Part shown: in pieces, positions 15,663-23,936 of the stretch
Numbering within the stretch: the first letter of the stretch is position 1
How the letters are laid out: every line of letters begins with the position of its first letter
NCBI RefSeq assembly: GCF_014652835.1
Contig: NZ_BMZO01000008.1
Coordinates: forward strand, 165,203-229,202
From: Limoniibacter endophyticus
Lineage (GTDB): Bacteria > Pseudomonadota > Alphaproteobacteria > Rhizobiales > Rhizobiaceae
Length of the DNA stretch: 64,000 nucleotides
Reading direction: 5' to 3'
Notes under the pieces: generated by a model
Database searches by the model: none
What the model saw: only the letters and a program-made list of their open reading frames with translations
Told to the model about the DNA's origin: nothing
Program-made: the position numbers and the translations under genes

Positions 15663-15689
15663 GGAACCATGAGGCGTCACTTCGGTTCC
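15663..15689. promoter_or_regulatory. Symmetric divergent pair of EcfG-type promoters
   Basis: GGAACC (15663-15668) and GGTTCC (15684-15689) are reverse complements. Reading the plus strand gives GGAAC-N16-GGTT, and reading the minus strand gives exactly the same. Each fits the general stress promoter except for G in place of C at the first -10 position. The plus reading ends 47 bases before the SDR start, the minus reading 34 bases before the 61-aa gene. The two polymerases would occupy the same DNA and exclude each other. Confidence 0.65.
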
Positions 15690-15734
15690 GAAAGGAGGGG
15701 AAGGGGGCAACAAATTCTCGAACAGGAGCTAAGC

Positions 15735-16589
15735 ATGTCTTATCCGACCCCGCCATTCCCAAGTCAGGATCAGCCAATCCCCGGCAAGACGAAGGCCATG
15801 AACCCAGTTCCGGATCATGGCGAGAAAAGCTACAAGGGTTCAGGTCGCCTGCAAGGCAGGAAAGCGTTGTTAACCGGCGGTGATAGCGGCATAGGTCGCG
15901 CAATCGCCATTGCTTACGCCCGTGAAGGGGCCGATCTGCTGATTTCCTATCTCAACGAGGAGGAGGACGCGCAGGAGACCAAGCGGTTGGTGGAAGATGC
16001 GGGACGCAAGGCCGTTCTGGTGCCGGGCAGCATCGAGAATGCCGACCATTGCCGTGAATTGGTCGAGACGGCGGTGAAGGAACTTGGCGGTATCGACATT
16101 CTCGTCAACAATGCCGCGCATCAGTACAGCTTCAAGGATATTGGCGACATATCCGACGAGGAATGGGAACTGACTTTCCGCGTGAATATTCATGCCATGT
16201 TCTATCTCACGAAGGCTGCGGTTCCGCATATGAAGCCGGGCAGCGCCATCATCAATACCGCCTCCGTTAATTCGGATATGCCAAACCCGTTGCTACTTGC
16301 CTATGCCACTACCAAGGGCGCAATCCAGAATTTCACCGCCGGGCTGGCGCAGATGCTGGCGGAGAAGGGAATTCGTGCCAATGCCGTCGCCCCCGGTCCG
16401 ATCTGGACGCCGCTCATACCATCCACTTTGCCAGACGAATGGGTGCAGAAGTTCGGACAGGAGACGCCGATGAAGCGACCGGGGCAACCTGCGGAACTCG
16501 CGACCGCTTACGTGATGTTAGCTGATCCGCTGTCGAGCTACGTGTCCGGCGCGACAGTTGCAGTTACTGGCGGAAAGCCCATTCTCTAA
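15735..16589 (+). CDS. SDR-family oxidoreductase with general-stress-type N-terminal extension
   Basis: A 284-residue short-chain dehydrogenase/reductase. The cofactor motif TGGDSGIGRAIA is at about 48-59, the NNAAH motif follows, then the catalytic Ser (NTASVNSD) and Y-x-x-x-K (YATTKGA). The 40-residue proline-rich N-terminal extension before the Rossmann fold is characteristic of the YhdF/YghA-like general stress branch of SDRs. The substrate is unknown. The start is supported by AGGAG. It is divergent from the 61-aa gene and shares the symmetric EcfG-type promoter with it. Confidence 0.92.
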   Translation: MSYPTPPFPSQDQPIPGKTKAMNPVPDHGEKSYKGSGRLQGRKALLTGGDSGIGRAIAIAYAREGADLLISYLNEEEDAQETKRLVEDAGRKAVLVPGSIENADHCRELVETAVKELGGIDILVNNAAHQYSFKDIGDISDEEWELTFRVNIHAMFYLTKAAVPHMKPGSAIINTASVNSDMPNPLLLAYATTKGAIQNFTAGLAQMLAEKGIRANAVAPGPIWTPLIPSTLPDEWVQKFGQETPMKRPGQPAELATAYVMLADPLSSYVSGATVAVTGGKPIL

Positions 16590-16638
16590 GTCGTAGAGGT
16601 GGCGAGAATTCCGCTCACCGCCATCACATCAATATTGA

Positions 16639-16746
16639 TTATGGCTTGCGGGTCGGCTTGGCGTGCTCGATCAGACCTATGTCAGAGAGCAGATGCGGGG
16701 AAAGAGATTTTACGTCCCGCCTGCTCATCTTCTGCCTCTTCTTCAT
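16639..16746 (-). CDS. DUF1127-like very small basic protein (35 aa)
   Basis: A 35-residue protein, MKKRQKMSRRDVKSLSPHLL at the start, then SDIGL, which is the L-x-DIG(L/I) signature of DUF1127 proteins. CAGGAG seven bases before the ATG at 16746 supports this start; an in-frame extension to 16824 lacks a comparable site. Small DUF1127 proteins of alphaproteobacteria influence RNA turnover and phosphate or carbon physiology in the cases studied. It is divergent from the LysR gene, with about 190 bases between. Confidence 0.65.
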   Translation of the reverse strand: MKKRQKMSRRDVKSLSPHLLSDIGLIEHAKPTRKP

Positions 16747-16936
16747 GCGTTGACTCCTGAACGCCTGTAAAACGGCTGATAAATAAAAGTATTTTCTACT
16801 AGGGGTATCTGATGAGTAGGCCATCGTGATCCGGCAGACGGGCCGCCTCCTTTCTGATTGACACGCCAGGAAATAGACCGTTCAATCGCAGCAATCCAAT
16901 CGAACGTCTGTGCGATTACATAAGGAAATTTTATCT

Positions 16937-17836
16937 ATGGATGCGACGCGTCTGCCGCCGATGAATGCCATGCGCGTGTTCGAAGCAGTGGCGCGGCATT
17001 TAAGCTTCACAAAGGCCGGCGACGAACTTGCCATGACGCAGGCGGCGGTGAGTTATCAGATCAAGGTGCTGGAAGAGCGCGTTGGCTACCCACTTTTCAC
17101 GAGGCATGCGCGACGGATCGCACTGACGCCACGCGGGGAAAAACTGGCCCCAATGGTGCAGGAGGCTTTCGAGCTTTTGCGCAGCGCTTTCGAAGCAGTT
17201 CAGGAAGATACGGAAAGCGTGCTCTCCTTCTCCATCGTGCCGACCTTTGCGGCGCATTGGCTGGCCGCCAATATTGGGCGTTTTCAACTGGCGCACCCCA
17301 ACATCGCGGTGCGCATGGACGCTTCCGTTACGATGGTCGATCTTTTTGGCGGGCAACACGACCTGGCCATCCGCGCCGGGGCTAGACCTGACGATGAAAG
17401 GCTGATCGTCGAGACGCTGTTGCTCGCCGACTTCTCGCCGATGATTAGCCCTGCTTTGCTGGAGCGCTCCGGCCCGGTGGAAACGCCTGCCGACCTTCTC
17501 AAGATGCCTTTGGTCGATCCTGATGACCCCTGGTGGCACGCCTGGTTTGAAGCGGTATGCGTACCGTATCGCCCAACCCGGCAGAATAAGGGAAGTAAGC
17601 TGGGAGGCCAGACGTTTGAGGCCGCTGCTACCTTGGCTGGGCAAGGCGTGGGTATTCTGACGCCAATCTTTTTCCGTCAGGAAATTTCCGAGGGCCGATT
17701 AATCCAGCCCTTCGCGCAAACGGCGACGAGGGGCGAGGGCTATTGGCTCGTTTATCCGAAAGCGCGAGCCAATAGCCCGAAAATCCGCATGTTCTCCCGT
17801 TGGCTGCTGCGGGAGACTGAGGAATTACGCTCGTAG
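16937..17836 (+). CDS. LysR-family regulator, GcvA-like
   Basis: A 299-residue LysR-type regulator. The N-terminal winged helix is LPPMNAMRVFEAVARHLSFT followed by AGDELAMTQAAVSYQIKVLE. The effector domain runs from about residue 92 (VLSFSIVPTFAAHWLAANIG) to the end. The opening LPPMNAMRVFEAVARH and the FGGQHDLAIRAG segment place it in the GcvA/TrpI-like subgroup. Start ATG at 16937 has AAGGAAA upstream; the GTG at 16910 is less likely. The divergent DUF1127 gene is the only adjacent candidate target. The effector is unknown. Confidence 0.92.
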   Translation: MDATRLPPMNAMRVFEAVARHLSFTKAGDELAMTQAAVSYQIKVLEERVGYPLFTRHARRIALTPRGEKLAPMVQEAFELLRSAFEAVQEDTESVLSFSIVPTFAAHWLAANIGRFQLAHPNIAVRMDASVTMVDLFGGQHDLAIRAGARPDDERLIVETLLLADFSPMISPALLERSGPVETPADLLKMPLVDPDDPWWHAWFEAVCVPYRPTRQNKGSKLGGQTFEAAATLAGQGVGILTPIFFRQEISEGRLIQPFAQTATRGEGYWLVYPKARANSPKIRMFSRWLLRETEELRS

Positions 17837-17845
17837 AGCGTCAGC

Positions 17846-18085
17846 TTAGCCTTCAGGGGCCTCGTTCTTCGTGTCCGGGTCCTGATTGGCAGCGTGATCC
17901 TGCCGCTGTTCGTTGCGGACATGTTTGCTGTCCAGGCCGCGCTGGTCGCTGTGCTGCGCCTTGTCGCGGTTGGACAGGATCTCGTTTTCGCCGACAAGTT
18001 CGCGGGGCAGGTCGGTCATTGCGCCGCTTCCATCCTCTTTGCCCTGCGCGCCCGCCCCCATTTTTTTGCTGCTTGCATGTGCCAT
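17846..18085 (-). CDS. Small hydrophilic protein, function unknown
   Basis: A 79-residue Asp/Asn/Gln/Lys-rich protein without hydrophobic segments, so probably disordered. AAAGGAGA at good spacing before the ATG at 18085 is strong support for a real gene. It ends nine bases from the convergent LysR stop. A GGAAC motif lies about 45 bases upstream, but the -10 position reads GCTT, not CGTT, so membership of the stress regulon is only suggestive. Confidence 0.65.
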   Translation of the reverse strand: MAHASSKKMGAGAQGKEDGSGAMTDLPRELVGENEILSNRDKAQHSDQRGLDSKHVRNEQRQDHAANQDPDTKNEAPEG

Positions 18086-18189
18086 GATCAGTCTCCTTTC
18101 GAGAGGCTAAGCGCATGGCCGGGGCGTTGTTCCCGTTTACGGTAAATCAGTTGGTACAAGGCGCTGAACACGCCAAGATTTTTGCCTTT

Positions 18190-19060
18190 TCTAAGGGGCG
18201 CTATGCAAGGTCGTATCCGCGAGATGCACCGTCGATCAAAGTCGTATTAAATATTGGCGATCCCGTAGATGTGGGGGCGATTGAGGCGTTGCCCGTCAAT
18301 GTTGTGTTGCTGGCGTAATGTTTGATGGCGCCACGGCGTCGGCTGGATTGCCCGTTGCGGCGCCGATATTGATATGGGAAGAGCCGTGCGGGCTGAGAAT
18401 CTTCATCCGAAATTCCCATTCCACCATCAGCAAGCCGCGTTAGAAACGGTGACGGCTCCGCGAGAATCGTCGCCAAAAGCGGCAATGCTCAAAAATCTCC
18501 GCTCTTGGTCCCGCACCATCAACCAGAAATTGGCCGTGGCCAAGCGGCACGTAGTTGCCGCCGCCTACATTCACGAACGCATCCGTCGAAAGATAACCGC
18601 CGTTCAGAACGGAGAGCCTCGCGTCACCGCTGAACCCACAGTCAGATCTCCGGCATGAAAATGTGAGCCGATGCCGCTGATGATAACCTCGCCTCGCGAA
18701 CCAGCTCCATCGCCTACATGAACCTTGCCGGCCGTAGAGGCTGTCCCCCATTTTCAGTCTTGAGCCGCTACCGTAACTGCCTATCAGCAAGGAACCAGTG
18801 TTGGGCCAGGTAGAGCCGTTTCCGGTCACGGTGACATTGCCAGTGCTCCCGGCATGGACGCCAATATTGCCCGCCGGTGTTGCAGCTGACATTGCTAGCG
18901 CTCACGACGGAGAGAGTGCCGTTTCCGGCAACTCCCACTTGCAGAGCACCCGTATGTGTCCAGAGTTCGCCGCCGCTGGTGAGGGTAACGGTACCGACGC
19001 CGCCCTGGTCAAGCCGAGATTGGGCTCGATCAGCTCGTAAAGCGTCGCTCCGGTGCGAGG
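18190..19060 (-). pseudogene. Remnant of an autotransporter adhesin passenger domain
   Basis: The three minus-strand frames in turn carry typical autotransporter passenger repeats: GVGTVTLTSGGELWTHTGAL, then NVTVTGNGSTWPNTGSLLIG, then GKVHVGDGAGSRGEVIISGI, then DARLSVLNGGYLSTDAFVNV, then INIGAATGNPADAVAP and a final IFNTTLIDG. At least three frameshifts and several stops separate them. The pattern (beta-helix repeats of VTGxGSxW / LxVGxxGxG) is that of large secreted adhesins. The signal peptide and the C-terminal translocator barrel are missing, so no function remains. Confidence 0.75.
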
Positions 19061-19559
19061 CAGTAGAAACTGCGTTGGATTGCTCTCGAAAATCCCAGCG
19101 GCATTGTTCAACCGGGACGCGGGTGAACATAGTCCGAGCGGGCGGGTTGTGGGTGTTGGTCGCCCATGTTTTGCGGGACATCGTTGGGGAAACGTCGCCA
19201 AGGGCGTGGGCCTCAGCCATACTTGCGACAGCTGCTCGCCGAACGCTTTCATGCCCTGATCGGCGACGCAAACGAGCTGATCCAAAAGGCACAACCGGTG
19301 GCCGATGTATCCGGTATTGACCGGTTTCGAGGCGCCGGTCGGTTATCGATGGCTTGTTCCAGGCGGGCCTTCAGCCACGGCGCGTGCCGGAAAAGAGCGG
19401 AGAAATAAATTCAACGTCTGACCCCCAATCGCGCCGGCAAGGATGAAACGAGCCGATTATAGAGAGCTTTGCGTTGCGGCAACGCCTGGCTGATTGCCTT
19501 CCACGAAGCTCGGTGGTCCTCTGCGATTGAACATTATCAGGCTGCACTTGCAGATAATT

Positions 19560-19597
19560 CACCTGCGGAGGGCAAGCTGAGTTGCCCTCCGCAGGTG
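19560..19597 (-). terminator. Terminator-like hairpin of nrdJ
   Basis: A perfect 16-bp stem: CACCTGCGGAGGGCAA (19560-19575) pairs with TTGCCCTCCGCAGGTG (19582-19597) around a six-base loop. It begins ten bases after the nrdJ stop codon. An A/T-rich stretch follows on the minus strand, but without a long T-run. Confidence 0.7.
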
Positions 19598-19607
19598 GTT
19601 AGTTAGA

Positions 19608-22600
19608 TCAGCTGCAGCCGCTCGTTGCGCCGCAGGTGTCGCACTTCTCGCAGGTGCCGTTGCGCACCATGGTGAAGTTTTGACACTCGGTGCACATGTT
19701 GCCAGTGTAGCCCTGCATCAGCGCCTTCGCGCGGCGGTCGGCCGCGATCTTCTTGGCTTCATCCACGGCTGCGCTTGCATCGGCAGTGAAGAGGGCGGAG
19801 ACGCCTTCCTTGCGTTCTTCCGTGTCCGGAGCCGTATCGAGATCACGCTTGAAGGCGGTTTCCTGACTTGTCGTCTTGAGCTGCGTGGCGGCGGTTGCGA
19901 TGGCGCGGATATTGCTGCCCGCGATCGACGCCGTTACGGCCTGGGGCTTTGCCGGAGCGGCGTTGCCTGCCGAGCCCTTGGGATCATTGTTGGCGCCCGT
20001 CACTACCTTGAGCGAGGAGGCGCCCCGCACCAGACCCTTGGAGAAGGGAAGCGCATTGCCTTCATTGATGCCCTTGCCCAATGCTGTATTCGAAAAATCG
20101 CTCGTGTCGACATGGGCAAGATCGTTGCGACCAAGATAGGACACAGCCAGCTCGCGGAAGACATAATCGAGGATCGAGGTGGCGTTCTTGATTGCGTCAT
20201 TGCCCTGTACCATACCGGCCGGTTCGAACTTGGTGAAGGTGAACGCCTCCACATATTCTTCCAGCGGTACGCCATATTGCAGGCCAAGCGAGATGGCGAT
20301 GGCGAAATTATTCATCATCGCACGGAAGGCGGCGCCTTCCTTGTGCATGTCGATGAAGATTTCGCCAAGGCGACCATCATCGAATTCACCGGTGCGCAGA
20401 TACACCTTGTGACCTCCGACCACAGCTTTCTGCGTATAGCCTTTGCGACGGTTCGGCAGCTTGTCGCGCAGTGAACGGACTTCACGTTCAACGATCTTCT
20501 CGATAATCTTTTCGGTGACCGCCACAGCGCGAGCTGCTGCCGGAGCTTCCAGCAGGGATTCGACCAGATCGTCCTCGTCCTCATCTTCGTCCGAGATCAG
20601 CGACGCATTGAGCGGCTGGCTGAGTTTCGAACCGTCGCGATAGAGCGCGTTGGCCTTGAGTGCCAGCTTCCAGGAAAGCATGTAGGCGTTCTTGCAATCC
20701 TCGACGGTCGCTTCGTTCGGCATGTTGATCGTCTTGGAGATCGCACCCGAAATGAAGGGCTGAGCCGCCGCCATCATGCGGATATGGCTTTCGACCGAGA
20801 GATAACGTTTGCCGATCTTGCCGCACGGATTGGCGCAATCGAAGACGGGCAGGTGCTCATCCTTGAGATGAGGTGCACCTTCGAGCGTCATCGCACCACA
20901 GACATGGATATTGGCCGCCTCGATGTCCTTTTTCGCGAAGCCAAGTGCGGGCAGCATTTCAAAGGAAAAGTCATCGAGCTGTTCCTGCGTCAGGCCAAGC
21001 GCCTCCTTGCAGAAGTCTTCGCCAAGCGTCCACTTGTTGAACACAAACTTGATATCGAAGGCCGAGCCCAGCGCCGCATTGAGAGCGGCAATCTTCTCAT
21101 CGGTGAAGCCCTTGGTCTTGAGCGAGCCTGGATTGACGCCCGGAGCCTGGTTCAGATTGCCATGGCCGACGGCATAGGCCTCGATCTCGGCGATCTGGCT
21201 TTCCGAATAGCCCAGCGTGCGGAGTGCTTCGGGAACGGCCCGGTTGATGATCTTGAAATAGCCGCCGCCAGCCAGCTTCTTGAACTTGACGAGCGCAAAG
21301 TCCGGTTCGATGCCGGTCGTGTCGCAATCCATGACAAGACCGATCGTGCCCGTTGGCGCGATGACGGTTGCCTGCGCATTGCGGTAACCGTGTTTTTCAC
21401 CGAGTTCCAGTGCCTTGTCCCAGGCAGCGCGTGCATGGGCGATGAGATCAGCCTGCGTGCAATCCTTGGCGTCGAGTGGCACCGGGTTGACCGAGAGGCC
21501 TTCATAGCCTTCCGTCTCACCATGAGCGGCGCGACGATGGTTGCGGATGACGCGCAGCATGTGCTCGCGGTTCGGCTCATAACTCGGGAAAGCGCCAAGT
21601 TCGGCGGCCATCTCAGCCGAGGTTGCGTATGAAATGCCAGTCATGATCGCAGTGAGGGCACCGGCAATGCCGCGGCCTTCTGCGGAATCATAGGGAATGC
21701 CCGATGTCATCAGCAGGCCGCCAATATTGGCATAGCCTAGGCCGAGCGTACGATATTCGTAGGAGAGCTTGGCGATCTCCTTGGACGGGAACTGCGCCAT
21801 CATAACTGAGATTTCGAGAACGATGGTCCACAGGCGCGCGGTGTGCTCGTAGGCCGCGATGTCGATCGTGCCGTCCTGACGACGATATTGCAGCAGGTTG
21901 ATCGACGCCAGGTTACAGGCCGTGTCATCGAGGAACATATATTCCGAGCACGGATTGGAGGCACGGATCGGGCCGGCGGCTGGCGAAGTGTGCCAGTCAT
22001 TCATCGTCGTGTTGAAATGCAGGCCGGGATCGGCCGAGGCCCAGGCGGCATAGCCGATCTTCTCCCACAGGTCGCGAGCCTTGAGTGTCTTGAGGACCTT
22101 GCCATCCTTGCGAGCGGTCAGGTTCCAGTCGCCATCATTCTCGACAGCGCGCAGGAAATCATCCTTGAGCGAGACGGAGTTGTTGGAATTCTGGCCCGCA
22201 ACCGTCAGATAGGCTTCCGAATCCCAGTCTGTATCGTAAGCGGGGAACTCGATCGAGGTGTAGCCCTGCCTGGCGAACTGGATGACGCGCTGAATATAGT
22301 TTTCCGGAACCTGGTTCTTCTTGGCCGCCTTGATTTCCCGCTTCAGGGCAGGGTTCTTGGTCGGATCGAAGCAATCATCATTGGAGGCTTCGCAGTTGAT
22401 GCATGCCTTCATGATCGCCGTCATATGCGTCTTGACGATCTTGGAGCCGGTAACGATAGCCGCAACCTTCTGCTCTTCCTTCACCTTCCAGTCAATATAA
22501 GCCTCGATATCCGGGTGATCGGCATCAACCACAACCATCTTGGCCGCACGGCGTGTCGTGCCGCCCGATTTGATCGCGCCTGCTGCACGGTCGCCAATCT

Positions 22601-23375
22601 TCAGGAAAGACATGAGGCCGGACGACTTGCCACCGCCGGAAAGCTTTTCGCCTTCGCCGCGCAGGTAGGAGAAATTGGAGCCCGTGCCGGAGCCGTATTT
22701 GAAGAGGCGCGCTTCACGCACCCAAAGATCCATGATGCCACCTTCGTTGACGAGGTCGTCGGCGACGGACTGGATGAAGCAAGCGTGCGGCTGCGGATGT
22801 TCATAGGCCGACTTGGACTGTACAAGCTTGCCGGTGAAGGGATCGACATAATGGTGGCCCTGGCCGGGACCATCTATGCCATACGCCCAGTGCAGGCCGG
22901 TATTGAACCATTGCGGACTGTTGGGCGCGACGCGCTGCGTGGCCAGCATGTAAGCAAGTTCGTCACGGAAGGCGAGGGCATCTTCTTCCGAATCGAAATA
23001 GCCGCCCTTCCAGCCCCAATAGGTCCAGGTGCCTGCAAGACGATCGAAGACCTGACGGGCATCGGTTTCGGAGCCGAACCGCTCCTCTTCCGGAAGCTCC
23101 TTCAGCGCCTTCTCATCTGGCACCGAACGCCAAAGGAAGGACGGAACCTTGTTTTCCTCGACCTTCTTCAGGCGAGCGGGAACGCCAGCCTTGCGGAAGT
23201 ACTTCTGCGCCAGAATATCGGCGGCAACCTGGGAGAACTGCGCGGGCACGTCGATGTCAGCCAGACGGAACACGATGGAACCGTCCGGATTCTTGATCTC
23301 GCTGGTCGCCTTGCGGAATTCGATTTCCGCATATCGTGACTGACCTTGCTTGGTAAATCGACGCTCGATGCGCAT
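19608..23375 (-). CDS. nrdJ: Vitamin B12-dependent (class II) ribonucleotide reductase
   Basis: A 1255-residue adenosylcobalamin-dependent ribonucleoside reductase, which makes deoxyribonucleotides with or without oxygen. Landmarks include [58 protein letters not shown] (active-site Cys) and [22 protein letters not shown]-terminal zinc-ribbon-like tail has CTECQNF and [13 protein letters not shown], the likely redox-active cysteines. The start [15 protein letters not shown] at 23375 matches the family beginning; the frame continues to 23477 but that part looks untranslated. Two NrdR-type boxes lie upstream. The cobT gene at 44.7 kb contributes to the cofactor. Confidence 0.97.
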   Translation of the reverse strand: MRIERRFTKQGQSRYAEIEFRKATSEIKNPDGSIVFRLADIDVPAQFSQVAADILAQKYFRKAGVPARLKKVEENKVPSFLWRSVPDEKALKELPEEERFGSETDARQVFDRLAGTWTYWGWKGGYFDSEEDALAFRDELAYMLATQRVAPNSPQWFNTGLHWAYGIDGPGQGHHYVDPFTGKLVQSKSAYEHPQPHACFIQSVADDLVNEGGIMDLWVREARLFKYGSGTGSNFSYLRGEGEKLSGGGKSSGLMSFLKIGDRAAGAIKSGGTTRRAAKMVVVDADHPDIEAYIDWKVKEEQKVAAIVTGSKIVKTHMTAIMKACINCEASNDDCFDPTKNPALKREIKAAKKNQVPENYIQRVIQFARQGYTSIEFPAYDTDWDSEAYLTVAGQNSNNSVSLKDDFLRAVENDGDWNLTARKDGKVLKTLKARDLWEKIGYAAWASADPGLHFNTTMNDWHTSPAAGPIRASNPCSEYMFLDDTACNLASINLLQYRRQDGTIDIAAYEHTARLWTIVLEISVMMAQFPSKEIAKLSYEYRTLGLGYANIGGLLMTSGIPYDSAEGRGIAGALTAIMTGISYATSAEMAAELGAFPSYEPNREHMLRVIRNHRRAAHGETEGYEGLSVNPVPLDAKDCTQADLIAHARAAWDKALELGEKHGYRNAQATVIAPTGTIGLVMDCDTTGIEPDFALVKFKKLAGGGYFKIINRAVPEALRTLGYSESQIAEIEAYAVGHGNLNQAPGVNPGSLKTKGFTDEKIAALNAALGSAFDIKFVFNKWTLGEDFCKEALGLTQEQLDDFSFEMLPALGFAKKDIEAANIHVCGAMTLEGAPHLKDEHLPVFDCANPCGKIGKRYLSVESHIRMMAAAQPFISGAISKTINMPNEATVEDCKNAYMLSWKLALKANALYRDGSKLSQPLNASLISDEDEDEDDLVESLLEAPAAARAVAVTEKIIEKIVEREVRSLRDKLPNRRKGYTQKAVVGGHKVYLRTGEFDDGRLGEIFIDMHKEGAAFRAMMNNFAIAISLGLQYGVPLEEYVEAFTFTKFEPAGMVQGNDAIKNATSILDYVFRELAVSYLGRNDLAHVDTSDFSNTALGKGINEGNALPFSKGLVRGASSLKVVTGANNDPKGSAGNAAPAKPQAVTASIAGSNIRAIATAATQLKTTSQETAFKRDLDTAPDTEERKEGVSALFTADASAAVDEAKKIAADRRAKALMQGYTGNMCTECQNFTMVRNGTCEKCDTCGATSGCS

Positions 23376-23618
23376 TTTAAAGCCCCTTCGGCCCTGTGGC
23401 CGCCAGATCCAATATGTAGTGGTTCCCTCTCCGGAAACCAGCGAAATGTCGTCGAGGTTCCAATCGCTGCGAGGCATCCGCCCCAGATGCTTTCGCTGAC
23501 CTTGAAAACCCTTATTTGCCGCCCTGAAAACGCGCGAGACCAGTGGCCTCGCCGAGTCTCAGAAGATCATCGTTTCCTGTATCTGTCTACATCATGTAGC
23601 GCTAAAAAATAGTTAACA

Positions 23619-23634
23619 TCACTATATATGGTTG
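23619..23634 (-). promoter_or_regulatory. Candidate NrdR box 1 upstream of nrdJ
   Basis: TCACTATATATGGTTG matches 12 of 16 positions of the NrdR consensus acaCwAtATaTwGtgt, including the invariant core. NrdR represses ribonucleotide reductase genes when ATP/dATP pools are adequate. It forms a pair with the box 32 bases away. Confidence 0.55.
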
Positions 23635-23650
23635 CGATGTTGTGGCTGCG

Positions 23651-23666
23651 CCACATCATATAGGTG
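23651..23666 (-). promoter_or_regulatory. Candidate NrdR box 2 upstream of nrdJ
   Basis: CCACATCATATAGGTG matches 10 of 16 NrdR consensus positions. Its start lies exactly 32 bases from the first box, three helical turns, the spacing usual for paired NrdR boxes. Confidence 0.5.
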
Positions 23667-23936
23667 CGGCAGAGGCGCGCAAAGCTCCTTGCCGCATGGC
23701 GTGACACACGGCAAATGGCAAAAAGCGTACGACTTTCACAGATTAACCGGACCCGCGCGAAGCGAGGCGGCAGACTCAAGTTACGTTGATGAAATCATCT
23801 AAACACGGTCGATGCGGGGAGGGTCAAGCGCTAGTTTAACGGCCTGTTAAGCTAACTAGATATTGAGGGCAGAGATGTGGATAACGGGGAGAGATGGAGG
23901 TTTCTTTCAAGCCCGATGCAGCCGCTTGAAAAAAAA

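Larger units (their letters stand above)
18086..19607. other. Gene-poor stretch with decayed sequence
   Basis: About 1.5 kb without an intact gene. The part 18190-19060 is a frameshifted autotransporter remnant (listed separately). The part from about 19060 to 19440 shows protein-like patches on the minus strand in shifting frames, for example LLDQLVCVADQGMKAFGEQL, but no family was recognised. The nrdJ terminator hairpin closes the region. Confidence 0.65.
23376..23936. other. Upstream region of nrdJ
   Basis: About 560 bases between the nrdJ start and the end of the phosphate transporter gene. It contains two NrdR-box-like palindromes and, near 23904-23930, an 8-bp inverted repeat (TTTCAAGC/GCTTGAAA) next to an A8 run just past the transporter stop codon. 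No cobalamin-riboswitch-like conserved sequence was recognised, and no convincing gene is present. Confidence 0.6.

Noticed and set aside
18109-18133. Possible EcfG promoter before the 79-aa protein
   Set aside because: GGAAC-N16-GCTT on the minus strand has two mismatches in the -10 element.
19060-19440. Insertion-sequence transposase remnant
   Set aside because: No DDE-type motif, terminal inverted repeats or target duplication could be identified by eye.
21843-23339. 498-codon plus-strand frame inside nrdJ
   Set aside because: Antisense shadow of a highly conserved enzyme; no ribosome site or recognisable domain.
23904-23930. Terminator for the phosphate transporter gene
   Set aside because: The 8-bp inverted repeat is preceded, not followed, by the T-run on the coding strand, the reverse of a normal terminator.
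23376-23936. Cobalamin riboswitch upstream of the B12-dependent reductase gene
   Set aside because: No conserved B12-box-like segment was recognised on the nrdJ strand, and class II reductases are not usually repressed by their cofactor.
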